64,000 bases of DNA from Ricinus communis (GCF_019578655.1 NC_063265.1:2080501-2144500), one strand, 5' to 3'. Positions 22,663-36,130 are shown, counted from the stretch's first letter. Program-made: numbers and translations. Notes: generated from the letters alone by a model not told the origin.

Positions 22663-25600
22663 ATGAGTGAACAAATTGAGAACTCAGGAATCAAACTTGT
22701 TCTAGTTCTTGTTCAATCCGAGAGTGTCTTTATTGTGGGTATTCTTCTTACACGAAAAAAATTATGATGTGTGGTCTCAATTGATGGAAATGTGGATTAC
22801 TGAATGAGAAAAACTCTCATATATCATGGGCAAAACTGACTACTACCATATTTGACGAAAGATATGAAAAGTGGTATGCTGAAAATCAGAAGATGAAACA
22901 TTGGCTCCTAATGTCCATGTCCCCTGACATCATGAAGTGCTATCTTTGTATATCTACTGCCCATGAATTCTAGAGTACTCTTTTGAGAGCCTTTTATGAT
23001 GGTAATGATGAGATGTTTGTTTACTCTTTACATCAGAAGGCCTTCTCAGCCAAAGAAGGTGCCAAACCACTCTAAGTATATTATCGAGAGTTAACAGAAA
23101 TCTTTCGGAAACTTGACCATTGTGATAAAGTGGTCATGAAGGATCTTGATGATGTCATAACATACCAGTAGTCTATTGAGTGAATCTAAGTACACATATT
23201 CCTTGTTGAGTTAGATAAAGCTTTTGATAAACTTCAACGAGAAATTTTACGTCATGAACCATTCCTAGGTCTAGAAGAATGTTATTCCTTAGCCCGTCGT
23301 GAGGCCATACGGTTTATTACCTTGAGTGATGATATTGAGAAATATGAAGCTTTTGTTATGATATCTTGTAATCAACCCAACCAAAACATCATAAGACTGA
23401 CCCAAATCCACCAATCCTAAGAATTTTAACAGTTCAGATAAACCTACATACATATGTATTCATTACAATCAAACGAGTCATTCAAAAAGTCATTGCTTTG
23501 AAATTATTGGATATCCGGATTTGTGGGACCCAACATAGCATAGGAATTCTAAATGGCCTTCTACTATAGAAATTGCTTAAACAAAGGAAGACGATGCCAC
23601 TCCTAAACATTGGTAACTACTACAAACACCGAAGGTAAGGTCTTAAATATTTCTACACCTGTTTTGAATAGTGCATGGATAATTGACTCTAGACATTTGA
23701 TGTTAGACAAGTTTCTATCATTAACCCATCCTCACAAAGTTGTGTCTCAACTACCAATGAAATACTACCCCAATTATTGGGGAAGGATCATTACATCCTA
23801 CTAATACACTACATCATGATTGTGTTTTAGTTATTCCCTCCTTAGATTTTAATCTTTTATCAGCCTCAAAGATCACTATCATATTATCTTGTATTATTAT
23901 TTTTTAGCCTAACTATTGTGTGTCTAAGGATATTCGGATTTTTATATATAACCTTGAGTAAGATCTAGTTGAAGTACCTAATCAAAGTATAATAAGTGAT
24001 TTGGATCCTAGTGATTCGAGCTATGATATTTTACACAATATGGACGTGGGTAATTTAGAACCTAGTAGTGAAAACCTGGATCTAAGTGGGAATGAGCACA
24101 CATAAAGATACAATACATCAAAATTTGAGCCTGAGCCTCTTCCAATTGATACACCAAACCAATCATTAATTAAGGATATTTCTTATATAGCTCCTAAGTC
24201 ATCGAGGAGACAGTTACCACAATCTCACGTAAGGTATTCTTAAACCCACATATGAACCTCAATTGTCTAGTAAAGGAAGATATCACATGAACTATTATAT
24301 GTCTACACATCGCTTGTCAAAATTAAATCAGTTGTTTGTTAATCAATCATCTACTATATCTATACCTAACAGTGTGCAAGAAGCCTTAACTGATCCTTGA
24401 TGGAAAGCAGCAATGAACAAAGAGATGGCATCTTTGCAGAAAAACCAAACTTGGGAACTCGTTGATAGTCCCACAAGAAAAGAAAAGTTGGTTGTCGATA
24501 AATTTTTACTATGAAATATAGAGCTCACGGTACGATTGAATGCTTTAAGGCAAGATTGATGGTTAAAAGATATACCTAAACTTATGGAATTGACTACATA
24601 AACATGTTTGCACTATGAAATACAGAGTTGATGGTACGATTGAATGCTTTAAGGCAAGATTGGTGGCTAAAGGATACATCCAAACATATGGAATTGACTA
24701 CATAAAGTGTTTGCACCTGTAGCTAAAATTAATATCGTCCGAGTCTTGTTATCCTTAGCTGCAAATTTTAATTGGCCATAACAATAGTTTAATGTGAAGA
24801 ATGCATTCCTCCATAGAGAAGTATCTAAAAAAGTTTACATAGATCTACGACCAGGATGCATGATAATAGAAAGACAAAACCAAAAGGTTTGCAGGTTGAA
24901 GAAATCACTATATGGATTATAACAATCAGTTAGAGCTTGGTTCAAATGTTTTACCAAATCCATGACAACCTTTAATTATAAGTAAAGTAATTCATACTAT
25001 ACATTATTTTTGAAGAAGCAACATGGAAAAATTACTACACTAATTATAAATATGGATTACATGATCGTCATAGACAATGTTCCAGAAGAAATGAAAGCTT
25101 TAAAAGAGTACTTATCTAAGGAATCTTAAACTAAAAACTCAGGCCTCATAAAATACTTTATGGGAATCGAAGTATCTCGGTCTAGTAAAGAAATCTTCCT
25201 ATCTCAAAGGAAGTATACTTTAAATTTATTACAAGAAACTGGTATGTTAGCCTGCCAACCAGCTAACACTTTAGTGGAAGAGGGTGTAAAGTTGTGTATT
25301 GAAACAAACCAAGTACTAATGAACAGGGAGAGATGCTAGACTTGTTGGAAGATTGATGTACTTAGCTCACATAAGATTAGATCTTGCCTATGCTCTAAGT
25401 ATTGTTAGTCAGTTCATGCATAATCCTAGTGAACAAGATATGAATGTAGTCATGCGTATCTTGAGATATCTAAAATTTGCTCCAGAAAAAGGAATTATAT
25501 CCTCTAAAAACTCAAACAAACAAATATCAAGGTATACACGTATGCTAATTAGGCTAGAGCAGTAGATGATAGGCAATCAACTTTAAGACACTTTACCTTT

Positions 25601-26000
25601 GTAGGTGGAAACTTGGTAACATGGAGAAGAAAAAAATAGAATATTGCTACATGATCTAGTACAAAAGCTGAGTATAGAGGAATGACTTTAGAAATCTTTT
25701 AATCTTTATGGTTGAAAATTTTCTTATAAGACCTAAGCTACTCTCCACAATAACCAATTTAACTATATTTTGACAAGAAAGCAGCGAGTGATATAGCTCA
25801 AAATCCAGTTCAATGTGACCGTACTAAGCATGTTGAGGTAGATAGGTTCTTCATTAAGGAGAAACTAGATGGAAATGTTATAGAACTACTAAAGATTTGA
25901 TTCGAAGATCAATTAGCTGATATCTCTACCAAAGGAGTACCTAATCGGGTGTTCTCAAAATTCTTAGATAAGTTAGACATGTGTTATCTATGCTCTAACT
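22663..26000 (+). pseudogene. gag-pol: Copia gag-pol remnant
   Basis: Copia domains are recognisable in order but split by many stops and frameshifts. Gag starts near 22663 (MSEQIENSGIK) with a UBN2-type region (AENQKMKHWLLMSM, HQKAFSAKEG, VYYRELTEIFRKLDHCD). A damaged zinc knuckle lies near 23455-23520 (CX2C position reads CIHY, then HSKSHCFEIIGYPD). The protease and integrase part (23600-24250) is mostly lost. RT starts near 24360 (EALTDP, MNKEMASLQKNQTWELV) and continues through VKNAFLH and SLYGL. The usual YVDDM catalytic motif reads MDYMI near 25055, so RT could not work. MMYLAHIRLDLAYA and MRILRYLK (25353-25490) and the RNase H end (SSTKAEYRGM, KHVEVDRFFIKEKL) follow to about 25990. An internal 104 bp tandem duplication at 24509-24715 further disrupts it. 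Confidence 0.88.
24509..24715 (+). repeat. 104 bp tandem duplication inside the copia RT
   Basis: Copy A (24509-24612) and copy B (24613-24715) both start ctatgaaata and end gtttgca. They differ at about a dozen positions. Both encode the same stretch of RT (GTIECFKARL). Confidence 0.88.
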
Positions 26001-26001
26001 T

Positions 26002-26010
26002 GAAAGGGAG
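26002..26010 (+). other. Copia polypurine tract
   Basis: gaaagggag directly precedes the 3' LTR. Confidence 0.8.
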
Positions 26011-26234
26011 TGTTTAGATAGTCTACCATTTTATAAAAGATTATTTGCATTTTCTATTTTATCTCCTTGTATAGAATATTGCCTTGGTGCGTACAAATCC
26101 TAGTGTAAATATAGAAATTATTTAAGTAGATTACTTAGGAGCTAATTAAGGATCTTTACCTTATATAAATACACTATATTTCTCTCATTTGTAATCAATA
26201 TAACAAAAATTTAAGTTTTTCATCCTTCTTAAGA
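26011..26234 (+). repeat. Copia 3' LTR
   Basis: Direct copy of 22229-22453, starting tgtttagatagtctacc. Confidence 0.9.
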
Positions 26235-26239
26235 ATAAA

Positions 26240-26619
26240 CTCATTACACTACTCACACGTTGCTTCATACTCACTCTTAGTCTTTCTCTATCACTTTATG
26301 CATAAGATCACACATTATATAGCCTATTTTTTCTAGTGATGCAGCTGCCCAAATTTTCTTTAGGCAAAAGAGTATTGCTCAAACAATGAAAATACTTAAA
26401 AATTATTTTGCCACATGAAGAGTTTTGCTTCTAGCTTGAGAAGTTTAACATGTAGCAAATATGTAAAGATTTTCTAATGCTTAAGCTTCTAAAAGATTTC
26501 AATGGACTAAGATAAAATTAACTTGGGCCAAAAAATACTAGTGATGACTTCAATATTAAATTATCATTAGAATTTGTGTGAACATATATTAATTAATTAT
26601 CCATCTCATTTTGAAAAAG
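26240..26619. other. Spacer right of the copia insertion
   Basis: No gene recognised; continuation of the Harbinger spacer or of the 3' region after its transposase stop codon. Confidence 0.35.
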
Positions 26620-26937
26620 CTATACTTCATATATTAAGCTCTCATCACAGTCTTCACCCTCAAAAAAATTATGTGATATACAACAATGCCAATACAATTT
26701 CGGTAATGGTTTTATATGAATAATACAATTCAATTCCACTAGATATGATGAAAAAATTTGCTTCACTACTCTAACAGCTCTTTTAATGCAATTATCTAGT
26801 GAAACATGACGATAATTAAACTTATTAAGATTTTTAGGACCATGTCTTAAATATTCATTTAAATGATAACACACTATATATGGATTCAGTAAGCCAATCC
26901 TAAATGGAAATTCTTCATTAAGTAAATAATAATTTTC
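26620..26937 (-). pseudogene. PIF/Harbinger DDE transposase, C-terminal exon
   Basis: A minus-strand frame preceded by an acceptor-like ttatag at about 26938-26943 encodes the C-terminal third of a DDE_Tnp_4 (Harbinger-type) nuclease. ENYYLLNEEFPFRIGLLNPY corresponds to the 'YYLvDsGYp...GfLaPY' block, and YHLNEYLRHGPKN and FNYRHVSLDNCIKRAVRVVK correspond to 'RYHLqEy', 'FN.RHsslRn.IERaFGvlK'. The third catalytic acidic residue, normally the E of IERAFG, reads K in IKRAVR. Upstream exons with the first two Asp residues are not seen. Together with the Myb-like relic at 20.7-21.9 kb this marks one two-gene Harbinger element later split by the copia insertion. Confidence 0.75.
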
Positions 26938-29900
26938 CTATAATGAAGATAATGAAATAATACGACTGATGCTATTTTTATACTATAAGCCAAGTTTAAG
27001 AAAGAATGATTTCAAACTAAGATGTATGTTATGAGAGAGAGTCTAAATATTGATAATACTAATGTTGAAAAGTGAAAGAAAAGTATATCCATATTTTAAC
27101 TTATTTTGACTAAAATAATTTGAATTTCTATTTTTATGCCCCTAAAAATTTTAAAATGTGCAATATTTTTAAATTGATGGGACGCCAATTTTACTCTTGA
27201 GATGAATACATGTTATTCTTGATTAAGCTAATCTGTTACTCATTGAAAGATATCTCATATCAAAAAAGAAATACTCAATAACTCTTGCTAGGAAGAAAGA
27301 TAAAGACATATCAAGAACATGATCAAAGTTAAGAAAATTAAGTGTTTGTAACTTCCTTATATGCTCAAGGAGATTGAATTGATCTTCGTATTAACAAAAT
27401 GTGCTAATGGAAGTTAAATCACAATACTATTCTCAACTGGTATCTACTCTCACTCTTCAATAAATCTCATTATTTGTGAGTAAATATTTATATTGAGTAT
27501 ACTAAAATGCTTATTTGCTAAGTTGCCTGTGTCTTATTAATAGTAACCCTTATCTTCTCATCCTTCTTCCTATCAACAATAAGTAGTCTCACATTTTACC
27601 TGTTAGTCATGAAAATGATTATTAATTTAAAGGGGAGCTTATCTATATGATTATCATACTTAAATAGAGATACAAATAAATTAACTACACTGAGAGAAAG
27701 GTAGTTATTTTTATTTTGTAAGAAAATCTTTTAAGCTTCAAAGACATCCTTATACAAAACTAAGTAATTATTAAAAAGTAGTCAAATGAGAATAAAAAAT
27801 TGTAAATCCTTATGTCCATGAATACTGTGTCCCTTAATATTCTCAAAGATGTTTATATAATTATAAAAAAAGATGTTCTTTTTAAGTCTTTAGTGACATC
27901 CAAAGAAAAAACAATTCTAAACAAGTGTCCTTATTTTACATTTAATCTTATATAATGATGATATTTGGTTATTCACATCTTAATACCTTATTGAATGATT
28001 CCAGAAAGGAGAATTATTTTGATTATTGCATCAATATTTTGTCATAATAAAAAGGAAATATGGACCCTAAGGTTTCGTATGTGATTTTGATGATGCATTA
28101 CATTATTACTCCTAAAAAGTTTGTATAGTGTTGTTAGTATGTAATTTTTGACGGTCGTTGATGCAATAAAGTAAAGAAGTTGAAGTTGAAAACATAAGTA
28201 TAAAAATGGATTTAAAAGTCAAAGACTTGAAGATTTGAGCTAATATTAAGATCAAGTTGAAATCATGAATCAATAAAGATCGAAAGAGCTATGAAGCATA
28301 TATGGGTAATTAAGAAAGCATTTGAAACAAAAAAGAACTCATTGTGAGAAAGGATGATCTCCATTGAAGACAAATAGTTGACTAAAGTTTAAAGAATAAG
28401 TTGTAGTACTTGGAAAAGTTTATAAAGGCGAGATATTACATGGATGGATAGTTACATAGGAATTAGAAAATAGAGTTTTAAAATTTTGAGTGAATTATGC
28501 TCAAGCAATCAAATTTGATCACAACAAATTAGGTTAATTAGAATTAGTATTGTTTATTCTACAAAGGGATTTGAGTATAATGCCCTTCTTATGGTATATA
28601 GCTTTAGAGGTCTAGTTTAAAATTAAAAAGTTTTATATCAACAAGAGGTATATGAAAGGCGCAATAATTGAAATATTGAGGTATTGTTTAAACTATCACA
28701 ACTGGATGAGCAATAAAATATTTTGAACTTTTGGAGCATAAAGATGAATGATTTTAAAGTAGCTCAAAACTATAAAGTTACAGTAGATTGATCAGAGTTC
28801 TAAAAAAAAAATTATCATTTGTTATTATATAGCTCAAAATTTTGAATTTTGAATTAGTCATGCCCATAATACAAAATGTCACGCCTGTGAAGAAAGAGAA
28901 AAATAAAAATATATAGATTAAACTGTAAAGCACAAGATGAGATGATAGATAAAAATAAATAAATAATTATGCTGGATTTTTAGATTTTTGATTTTAAAAT
29001 TTTAGATTTCAATTTGTTTTTATTAATAAAGAGAATAAAGACTTTATTTAGGATTAAGTGTTACTAAACTACTTAACTCAGTTCAATGATAAATATATTT
29101 TTATAAAGTTGATTCATCTCGACCTATTTCGTTAATCTCGTTAAAATAACTACATCGATCGCTCCGATCCAAGATGATTAAAATTTTATTCGATACGAAA
29201 TAAAAAAATATTTTATTTTATTTTTTTAATAAAATAAAATATTCTAACCGAAATGAAGTGGAATTAATAACCATATCAATACTCCATAAAGTAAAAGAGA
29301 AATACTATGAATAAGTGTTTCCTCAATTAAATTAAATAAATTGATTTACCAATTTAACCTCAGCCGCCTAGTAGAAGCAATTGAAAGTAACGTCTTTATA
29401 TAAGGATATTTTCGTGAAAAGCCAACACATGCCCCACCATGTGTTCACCTAATTCTAAGCAAAATTACTTCCTTGCACTTTTTGAGCTGTATCAAAATCC
29501 TCTAAACGGGGCACGTGAAGGGCTGGAATTGTAATTTATCGTTAAAAAGTGACACTGCCTTCAAAGCATGTGGGTTACGTTCATACACACCCGATTTTAC
29601 TTTTATACCCTCAAATTACTCTTAAGAAAAGACGACGGCTCTCTTTACAAGTGCACAAAGGACGCTTCACACAACAAAAATGAAATTACTTTAAAAACAA
29701 ACTTCATCCTCTAAGGTAAACAAAAACAATTAAGTATCACAAGTGATACTTATCTTTATAATAGCTTTTAATTTTTTTTTTTCCTTTTCCAGCTTGCTCC
29801 GTTCAAAATATTTACTATCTTATTGTAGGTATTATCCTTATGTTACTATCCAATAAGATGTGAAATAATTGTTGGAAGATTATATATTTTTTAAGTAATG

Positions 29901-32900
29901 ATAAATATTTGAATTTATTAAATATTATTAGTAATTTATATTTTTGAGTTAAAATTTTATTTATAATTTATAGAATTTCATTTGATTTGTTCTGTATCAT
30001 TGTGCGGGTGATATTATTAGTATTTATATTATATATAATATTTTTGATAATAAAACAAAAGAAAAAGAAGGAAAAGAAGAAGAATTGCTTTTTAAATAAT
30101 TAGTTTGGATACATAACATATCAAATAAACGATTATCTAAAAACACACAAAAAAAAAAAAGAATCAATCGAAAAGGTGATGCTAGAAAATACTCTATATC
30201 TATCTTATTGAATTATAATAGAAAATAATAATAATATTTGTAAAATATGGAGATAAATATCTAGTATTATTTAATGCAAGTGCAATTGAGGACATTACGA
30301 ATAAAAGTGAGAATCAAATATATTATATAGTCATAAAATATATTAGTTGAATAAGTGTGTGGTGTAATGGCAATGAAATCAACTTTTGTTTTTAAATTAA
30401 AGTTACAAATAAGACGAGAACGATTAGAATTTAAAATTTTATTTAAATTAATATATATATTTATTATCAGATTGAGCCACAATGAAGTCAGTATTTTAAA
30501 GAGTTTGTAATTTTTCATTTTAATATTTTAAAATATTTTAAAATTTATGTAATTTATAAACTTTTTCAGTTAATTATTATTTAACTAAACTATTATTTTG
30601 ATTAGTTACTAATTAAAAGATTAAGGTTTTATATAAAAGTAATTATAATTAAATAATTTCAAATAATTCTTACAGATAAAATATATGATAATATATATAA
30701 AATGCAAAAATAAAGGGGACAAATAAATTACTAATAATTAGATAGAATAATTCAGTTATTTATTAATACTAAATAATATTAATTATTCATTAAATACAAG
30801 TCTAATATAGAAATTCAGTCCTATTAAGATTTTTAATTATTAAATATAATACAAAATAAATAAAATATAAATCTTTAGTATTTTTATATTAATTTATATA
30901 ATAAAAAAGTAATTACTATAAATTTATAAACAAAATTTACTATAAATTAAAAATTATATAATTATTCTAATACTAAAAATACTAACCTCATATTATTATT
31001 TTATAAATAATAATATAGCAAATCATTAACATCCATATGCAAATATATCTTAGTAAAAATAAAAAAGCTAAGATCATTTTAAAAATTTTATTTATCTGAA
31101 GCAACCATACATGGAATCACGTGGCAGTAATTCGGTGATGAGGGGCCTTAAAAATTTTATTCCCTCTTTAAAAATTACAAAATCTTTTGAAAATCGAACT
31201 TGTGTAGGGTTCTAGATTCAAAGCTTGATCCCTTCATAATTCATACTCTTATATTTTCTATTTGTTGATTTATTGTTTATATGTGCACGCGTGACGTAGG
31301 GGTAAAGGGGTCCAAGACTTGATAAAAAAAATGATATATATATATGACGTAGGGTATTATTGTATTTGTCCTCCCCCATTTCGTGCAATCTTTTTGTCTA
31401 ATAAGAATGCATTCCCCTCATAAGTAATCCGCACTAAATTTGGGAATAATTGTCTTGAATTACAAGCGATTGACAATGCATTCAATCATTCTGCATTAAC
31501 CATAAAGCGACTGACGATGATTCTAAAAGATATTTTATTGTGAAATATATATAATATATATATTATAATATACTCTTGGTACTCAATACTAGGCATGAGA
31601 AGTAGTGAGCCAACTGTAAGACTTAACATTTTCTTTTTCCTTTTCCCCTGTCAAACTTATAATTCCTACTGAAAACCAAAAATAGGTTAGCTAAGTTTGT
31701 AACTGAATAACCAAGAGTAATTTGATCACATTGCTTTCTGAAAATGACACAATTAAATATGAAAATGAGCAAGTAAAGAAAATAAGAAAATTGATGGCAA
31801 AAGGGTAAAATGGATACACCGATCTTCAAAAGATAAAATCTATATGCAAATTGATTCTCTGGATCTGAACCATTATGTATGATGTAGATGCAATGAAATC
31901 ATTGGGATCAATGGCAATAACAATCTTAAAAAATAAAATGAGATCCTTTTCAGGATCTAAAATTGTAAATCACGATCATACACACCATAAGTGAATCCTT
32001 TCGACATTGAAGTTACTTGTCCAGCCTCAAAAATAGAGATAACACGTATAAGGTAATGCGAATAGTTTGGGAAATGGTAGAAAGCATGAGCTCCACTAAG
32101 CTTGTGCAATCCTCAAGGTGTATATACAATATTATTATGAGTAATATTTTCAAATTAGTTTGATGTCAGTATTCAAAAGCCATATAGCATAAGTAGAAAT
32201 TCTTTTGTCAATACAATCAGTCTGTTCATCTCCCAACCCATCACTTTTTACTACTCTGCACCTTCGCACATGGTTATTTACATAGCGAAACGATGCCCAT
32301 ATTAGGGATATTTAGCAATGCCTTTTACATGAAGTATAATAATGAGTGCAATATATATGGGTCCTCTCGTACGTGATTTCTTTTTTATGATCAAACCCTT
32401 CATTGAATCTCATATAATACAAGTACAACATGGCCATTTTATACAAAAAATAATGCAAAATACCCTAAACCCAGACACATACACTCTTTGTAGTGAAGTC
32501 TTCCAATACCAAATCAAATGTAGTCATCTTGCATGGTGTTATGTATCATTTTACATATTGCTTTATATAATTATCTAAAAGCCCTTTAACATTATCAAAA
32601 GCACAACCATTTCATAAGGATATAAGTGAAATTGCATACTTCTTTTTTTTTTTTTTTACAAAATCTGTTCGCTTATCCACCCTTTATGTAATTACCTAAA
32701 AAAACCTTCACTCTATATTAACTTTATCAAAACACAATCGTTTCCCAAGAACACCAATCTACCAAGTTAATAATATTAATATTACTTTTGAATAATCATT
32801 TTTATTGATTATTCTAATTTCTAAAGATAACTTGAAGTAATTATATATTTTATATTTGATTGTTTAGTTTCTAAAAACAAGAAAAAGAATTTCCTCTCTT

Positions 32901-33239
32901 GCTGGATGATATTTTCCTACCTATTTATTTTTGCTGAGTAATATGTTATCAACATGTTTCCTGCTAACTTTTATTCTTCATGCAACATGTATAACATATA
33001 TCTTAAATATTTTCATCTTGTTTCTGTATTATATTTCTATTTCTTAATTGCAATTATGTTTTATCGTTATTAATATCAAATAAAATATTGCTATGAATCA
33101 AACTTGCAGCATCGATGTAGGTGATTTGCCTAGTGTGTCAATAATTTTAATATATAAAAATATTGATAATGTGTGATTTGCATATTTATATATTTTTTAA
33201 TTTAATACTAGTTTATGTAAATATATTTAATATATTGGT
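26938..33239. other. AT-rich intergenic region, no gene recognised
   Basis: Six kilobases with only short, low-complexity ORFs. Noted inside: a segment near 28065-28110 (gtgattttgatgatgcatta) reminiscent of SIRE-type copia LTR starts; a small perfect hairpin at 29207-29243; a G-box core cacgtg near 29512 in a slightly GC-richer segment (29420-29620), without a recognisable gene downstream; and a T-run at 32643-32658. Confidence 0.4.
29207..29243. repeat. Short perfect AT-only inverted repeat
   Basis: aatattttattttat (29207-29221) is the exact reverse complement of ataaaataaaatatt (29229-29243), with a 7-base loop. It may be chance in such AT-rich DNA. Confidence 0.6.
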
Positions 33240-35036
33240 CTGATAAGTCACTTTTATTCAAGTGCCTCTTTAATTGAGGCTTGGGTCCCAACACACCTCT
33301 TGTTCTATTGTGCATACAATGACATGCTTTGAGTGTGTGGTTATTTGCATGTCTCTTATACACGTATGCATGACTAGTTGTAGGCTTAACCTTTGAAACT
33401 TGTAAAACTTTTTTCCTCTTTTCGGAGGTGAAGCTTTTGTGTGTGCCTTGGTCTTCTGATCAACACTCTAAATTGAAGAGGTTTGTAGTGTTGAGGCCCT
33501 AATAAATATAGAAGTAGAAGGGGATGAGATAGATGATGATGCACCATTGAATACCAAATCATATTTGGTCAAAGGAAGCTTCTAGGATATAACTAGAGTA
33601 TTTAAGGCTTCCATTCCCTTATGAGATTTTGAAATTGAACTTCTCAATTCCTCAACCTCCATCTTTAAAGAGTCATTTTCTTTTGAGATAGATTTTAAAG
33701 AGGTGGTTTGAGATGAAAGCTCATTTAAAGTTTTCTTTAAATTGTGATTTTAGGAAGTTAACAAAGAAATTTGTCTTTGAAGATCCGTTAAATTTTACTT
33801 AAATTTGGAGCATTTTTCTTTATGAATTTTCATTTTTAAATGATACTTTTTGCATTTTAAGGTCATGGCTTCAACCAATTCATCATCATCATGCACATTG
33901 TTATCACAATCAAAATCATCACAAGAGTGGATATGAAACATACCTTATTTGTTTTATCCTCTTGTGCCATGAAGCATAGATTGACCACTTCTTCATCTTC
34001 ATCTTCATTTGTTGAAGAGTCATCCCAAGTGGCTTTGAAAGCCTTTCTTTTCTCCTTTTCCTTCCCAAACTTCTTATTATTTTTGCTCTTGAAACAATCG
34101 GTCTTGATGTGCCTTTGTTTCCTACAACCAAAGAAAGCGAGATTACTCTTCTTCTTGCTTGCTTTCTTTGAAGCTTGAGTTAGTGTTGGTGTTGGAAAAT
34201 GACTTCTTGAAGGGCCTCTTCTCTTTCCTTCTATTCTTCATGATTTTTTTTTATCCTCATAGAAAGCATTGCTATTTCTTCATTCTCATCTTCACTAGAT
34301 TCAGATCCACTAGAGCTTTCACTTTCTTATTGTCTAGTAGAGCTCTTGAGAGCTAAGGACTTCCTTCTTGACTCCTTTTCCTTTTCTTGCTCTTCTTCCT
34401 TTCTAAGAGCCATCTTATAAGTGAGAAGCTTGCCTATGAGCTCATTCGTAGACACCTTTTCCAAGTCCTTATTGGCTTCTTCTATAATTGTCATCCTTGA
34501 ACCATAGTCCTTAAGTGGTAGAGTCTTAAGGATTTTATTGTTGATGTAAATAAGGTCATAATGTTTATCCAATTTTTGAAGATTATTAATGATGCTGAGA
34601 AGTCAGTTAGTCATGTCGATGATGCTATCATTTGGCTTCATTTTGAAGAGTTCATATTCCATCATAAGGAATTGGATCTTCTTGGATTTTACTTGCTTTG
34701 TACCTTCATGGTAGTTCTCCAAGGTCTTCAAATCTTGTAGGCATTTAGGAGATGTTGAACTCTCTCACATTCCTCTTTAGAGAGTGAACTAAGGAGGATG
34801 ATCGTTGCTCTTTTATTTTTACCATTAGCTTTTCTATGAGCATCCACCCATTCATCTCTATCGAGTGGAACATCTACACCATCCTTTTGCTTTGTTGGAG
34901 GTCTTAATTCCTTTCTTACGCAATCCCACACGTCCACTATATCGCTATCCAAGTATATCTCCATCTTATACTTCTAATGGGCGTAATCATACCCATCAAA
35001 TTAAGGTCTAAGATGGTGGATACCTTCATTGGCCAT
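33240..35036 (-). pseudogene. gag: Copia (SIRE-like) gag relic
   Basis: A minus-strand gag starts at the ATG at 35034-35036 (MANEGIHHLRP, then a stop, FDGYDYAH) and is followed by MEIYLDSDIVDVWDCV and KRATIILLSSLSKEECERVQ, the UBN2/DUF4219 gag domain. KTLPLKDYGSRMTIIEEAN and STNELIGKLLTYKMAL complete the domain near 34400. A zinc knuckle near 34130-34090 reads CFGCRKQRHIKTDC (CX2CX4HX4C). It is followed by the acidic DEDEEVVNLCFMA block and a Lys/Glu/Leu-rich likely coiled coil (about 33880-33600). Recognisable gag fades near 33240; protease, integrase and RT are missing, so the 3' two-thirds of the element are deleted. Confidence 0.82.
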
Positions 35037-35081
35037 TTTGAATCTTTTACTTATATACTTAAGTTGAATTATGAGTACTAA

Positions 35082-35093
35082 GCTTTGATACTA
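35082..35093 (-). other. Primer-binding site of the copia relic
   Basis: Minus-strand TAGTATCAAAGC differs at two positions from the copia TGGTATCAGAGC site and lies about 45 bp upstream of the gag ATG, as in intact elements. Confidence 0.7.
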
Positions 35094-36130
35094 CTTGTTT
35101 GCCCTTATGAATCAAGAAGCGGGGGAGATTGGATTGGTAAATTGAAGGAAGGATAGAAAATAAAGATTTTGCTAGAAGAAGGTTTAGGGATAAAGAAGAA
35201 AGAACATAAGAAACTATAGTGGTTCAGGTGTTAACTAACGCTACGTCCACTCCTCAATCCTCAGTTGGGTATTTACTATACTTTTAATCTTTACAAATGG
35301 AGTTTTCACAAGCTCATTCCAAATTTTGTGTTTTGGGGCTTACATTTACAACTTGTGTTTTATGGTTCACACACAATCCTAACAAGAATTTTATCTAGGT
35401 TAACTCTCAAATCCAATTCCAAGTGTTTAGGCTAACACTCGAACCTTCCAAAAGTATTTAAGCTCTTATAACAATTAAAGATTGTTAGAATTGATTGCAA
35501 GAAGAAGTAAATTGAATGTACAATAATGTAAATTTTTAGTGGTTATTGATCAACCACTAAAGACTAATTGATATGGTTTTTATACCCTAAAAATCTCAAA
35601 GAGCTATTACTCATGTATCCCATAAACTTCACCTAATTTTTGCTTTTAGAATGTACATTAAATACACGATCAGAATGCAAATAGTAGTCGCGCTTCTTGT
35701 GTTGTGGCCGCGATTCTTGAAAATAATCCAATGGCTATCTGACATAGCACTCAAGCATTGGTGGCTTTAAAAATAACCATTCGCAAGTTATAATAGTCAC
35801 AATATTTCATGAAATTCGCACTTGCGTCTTCCTTAGGTACGTTTTCATTCTTGACCTTTGCAACCTTTTCGTCTCTGTCTTGAAAAGCTCTGTTTTTTGC
35901 AATCTTCAGCCATAAGACTTCAAATCCTTTTGTTCATAAACTTGTCAATTTCCCGATTGCGCCATAAGAGAGCGTGATAGCAATTTTGAAGCAAACTTGA
36001 ATTTCTTGCTTTGATCAATGCTACAGCAACAATACTTAAGAAAACGTTAGATCAAGAATTCAATTTGTGTGTCAAATTAGAGACTTAACCTTGTGACAAA
36101 GCATAGAAGCTAACAAAATAAATTATGATT
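35094..36130 (-). repeat. Probable 5' LTR / leader of the copia relic
   Basis: Sequence upstream of the PBS must contain the element's 5' LTR. Its outer edge cannot be fixed because no partner LTR is present in the window. The end chosen here is arbitrary. Confidence 0.35.

Larger units (their letters stand above)
22229..26234 (+). mobile_element. Ty1/copia LTR retrotransposon (structurally complete, decayed)
   Basis: A 4006 bp element bounded by LTRs of 225 bp (22229-22453) and 224 bp (26011-26234). The target-site duplication ataaa is present on both sides (22224-22228 and 26235-26239). A tRNA-iMet-type PBS and a purine-rich PPT lie at the expected inner edges. The LTRs differ at roughly one site in six by eye, so this is an old insertion. 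It lies between two pieces of a Harbinger transposon and therefore inserted into it. Confidence 0.92.

Noticed and set aside
29500..29530. G-box (cacgtg) as promoter of a gene
   Set aside because: No TATA box and coding exon combination could be recognised downstream.
34327..34572. Short minus-strand ORF considered as a separate host gene
   Set aside because: It matches the gag order of the surrounding copia relic and is part of it.
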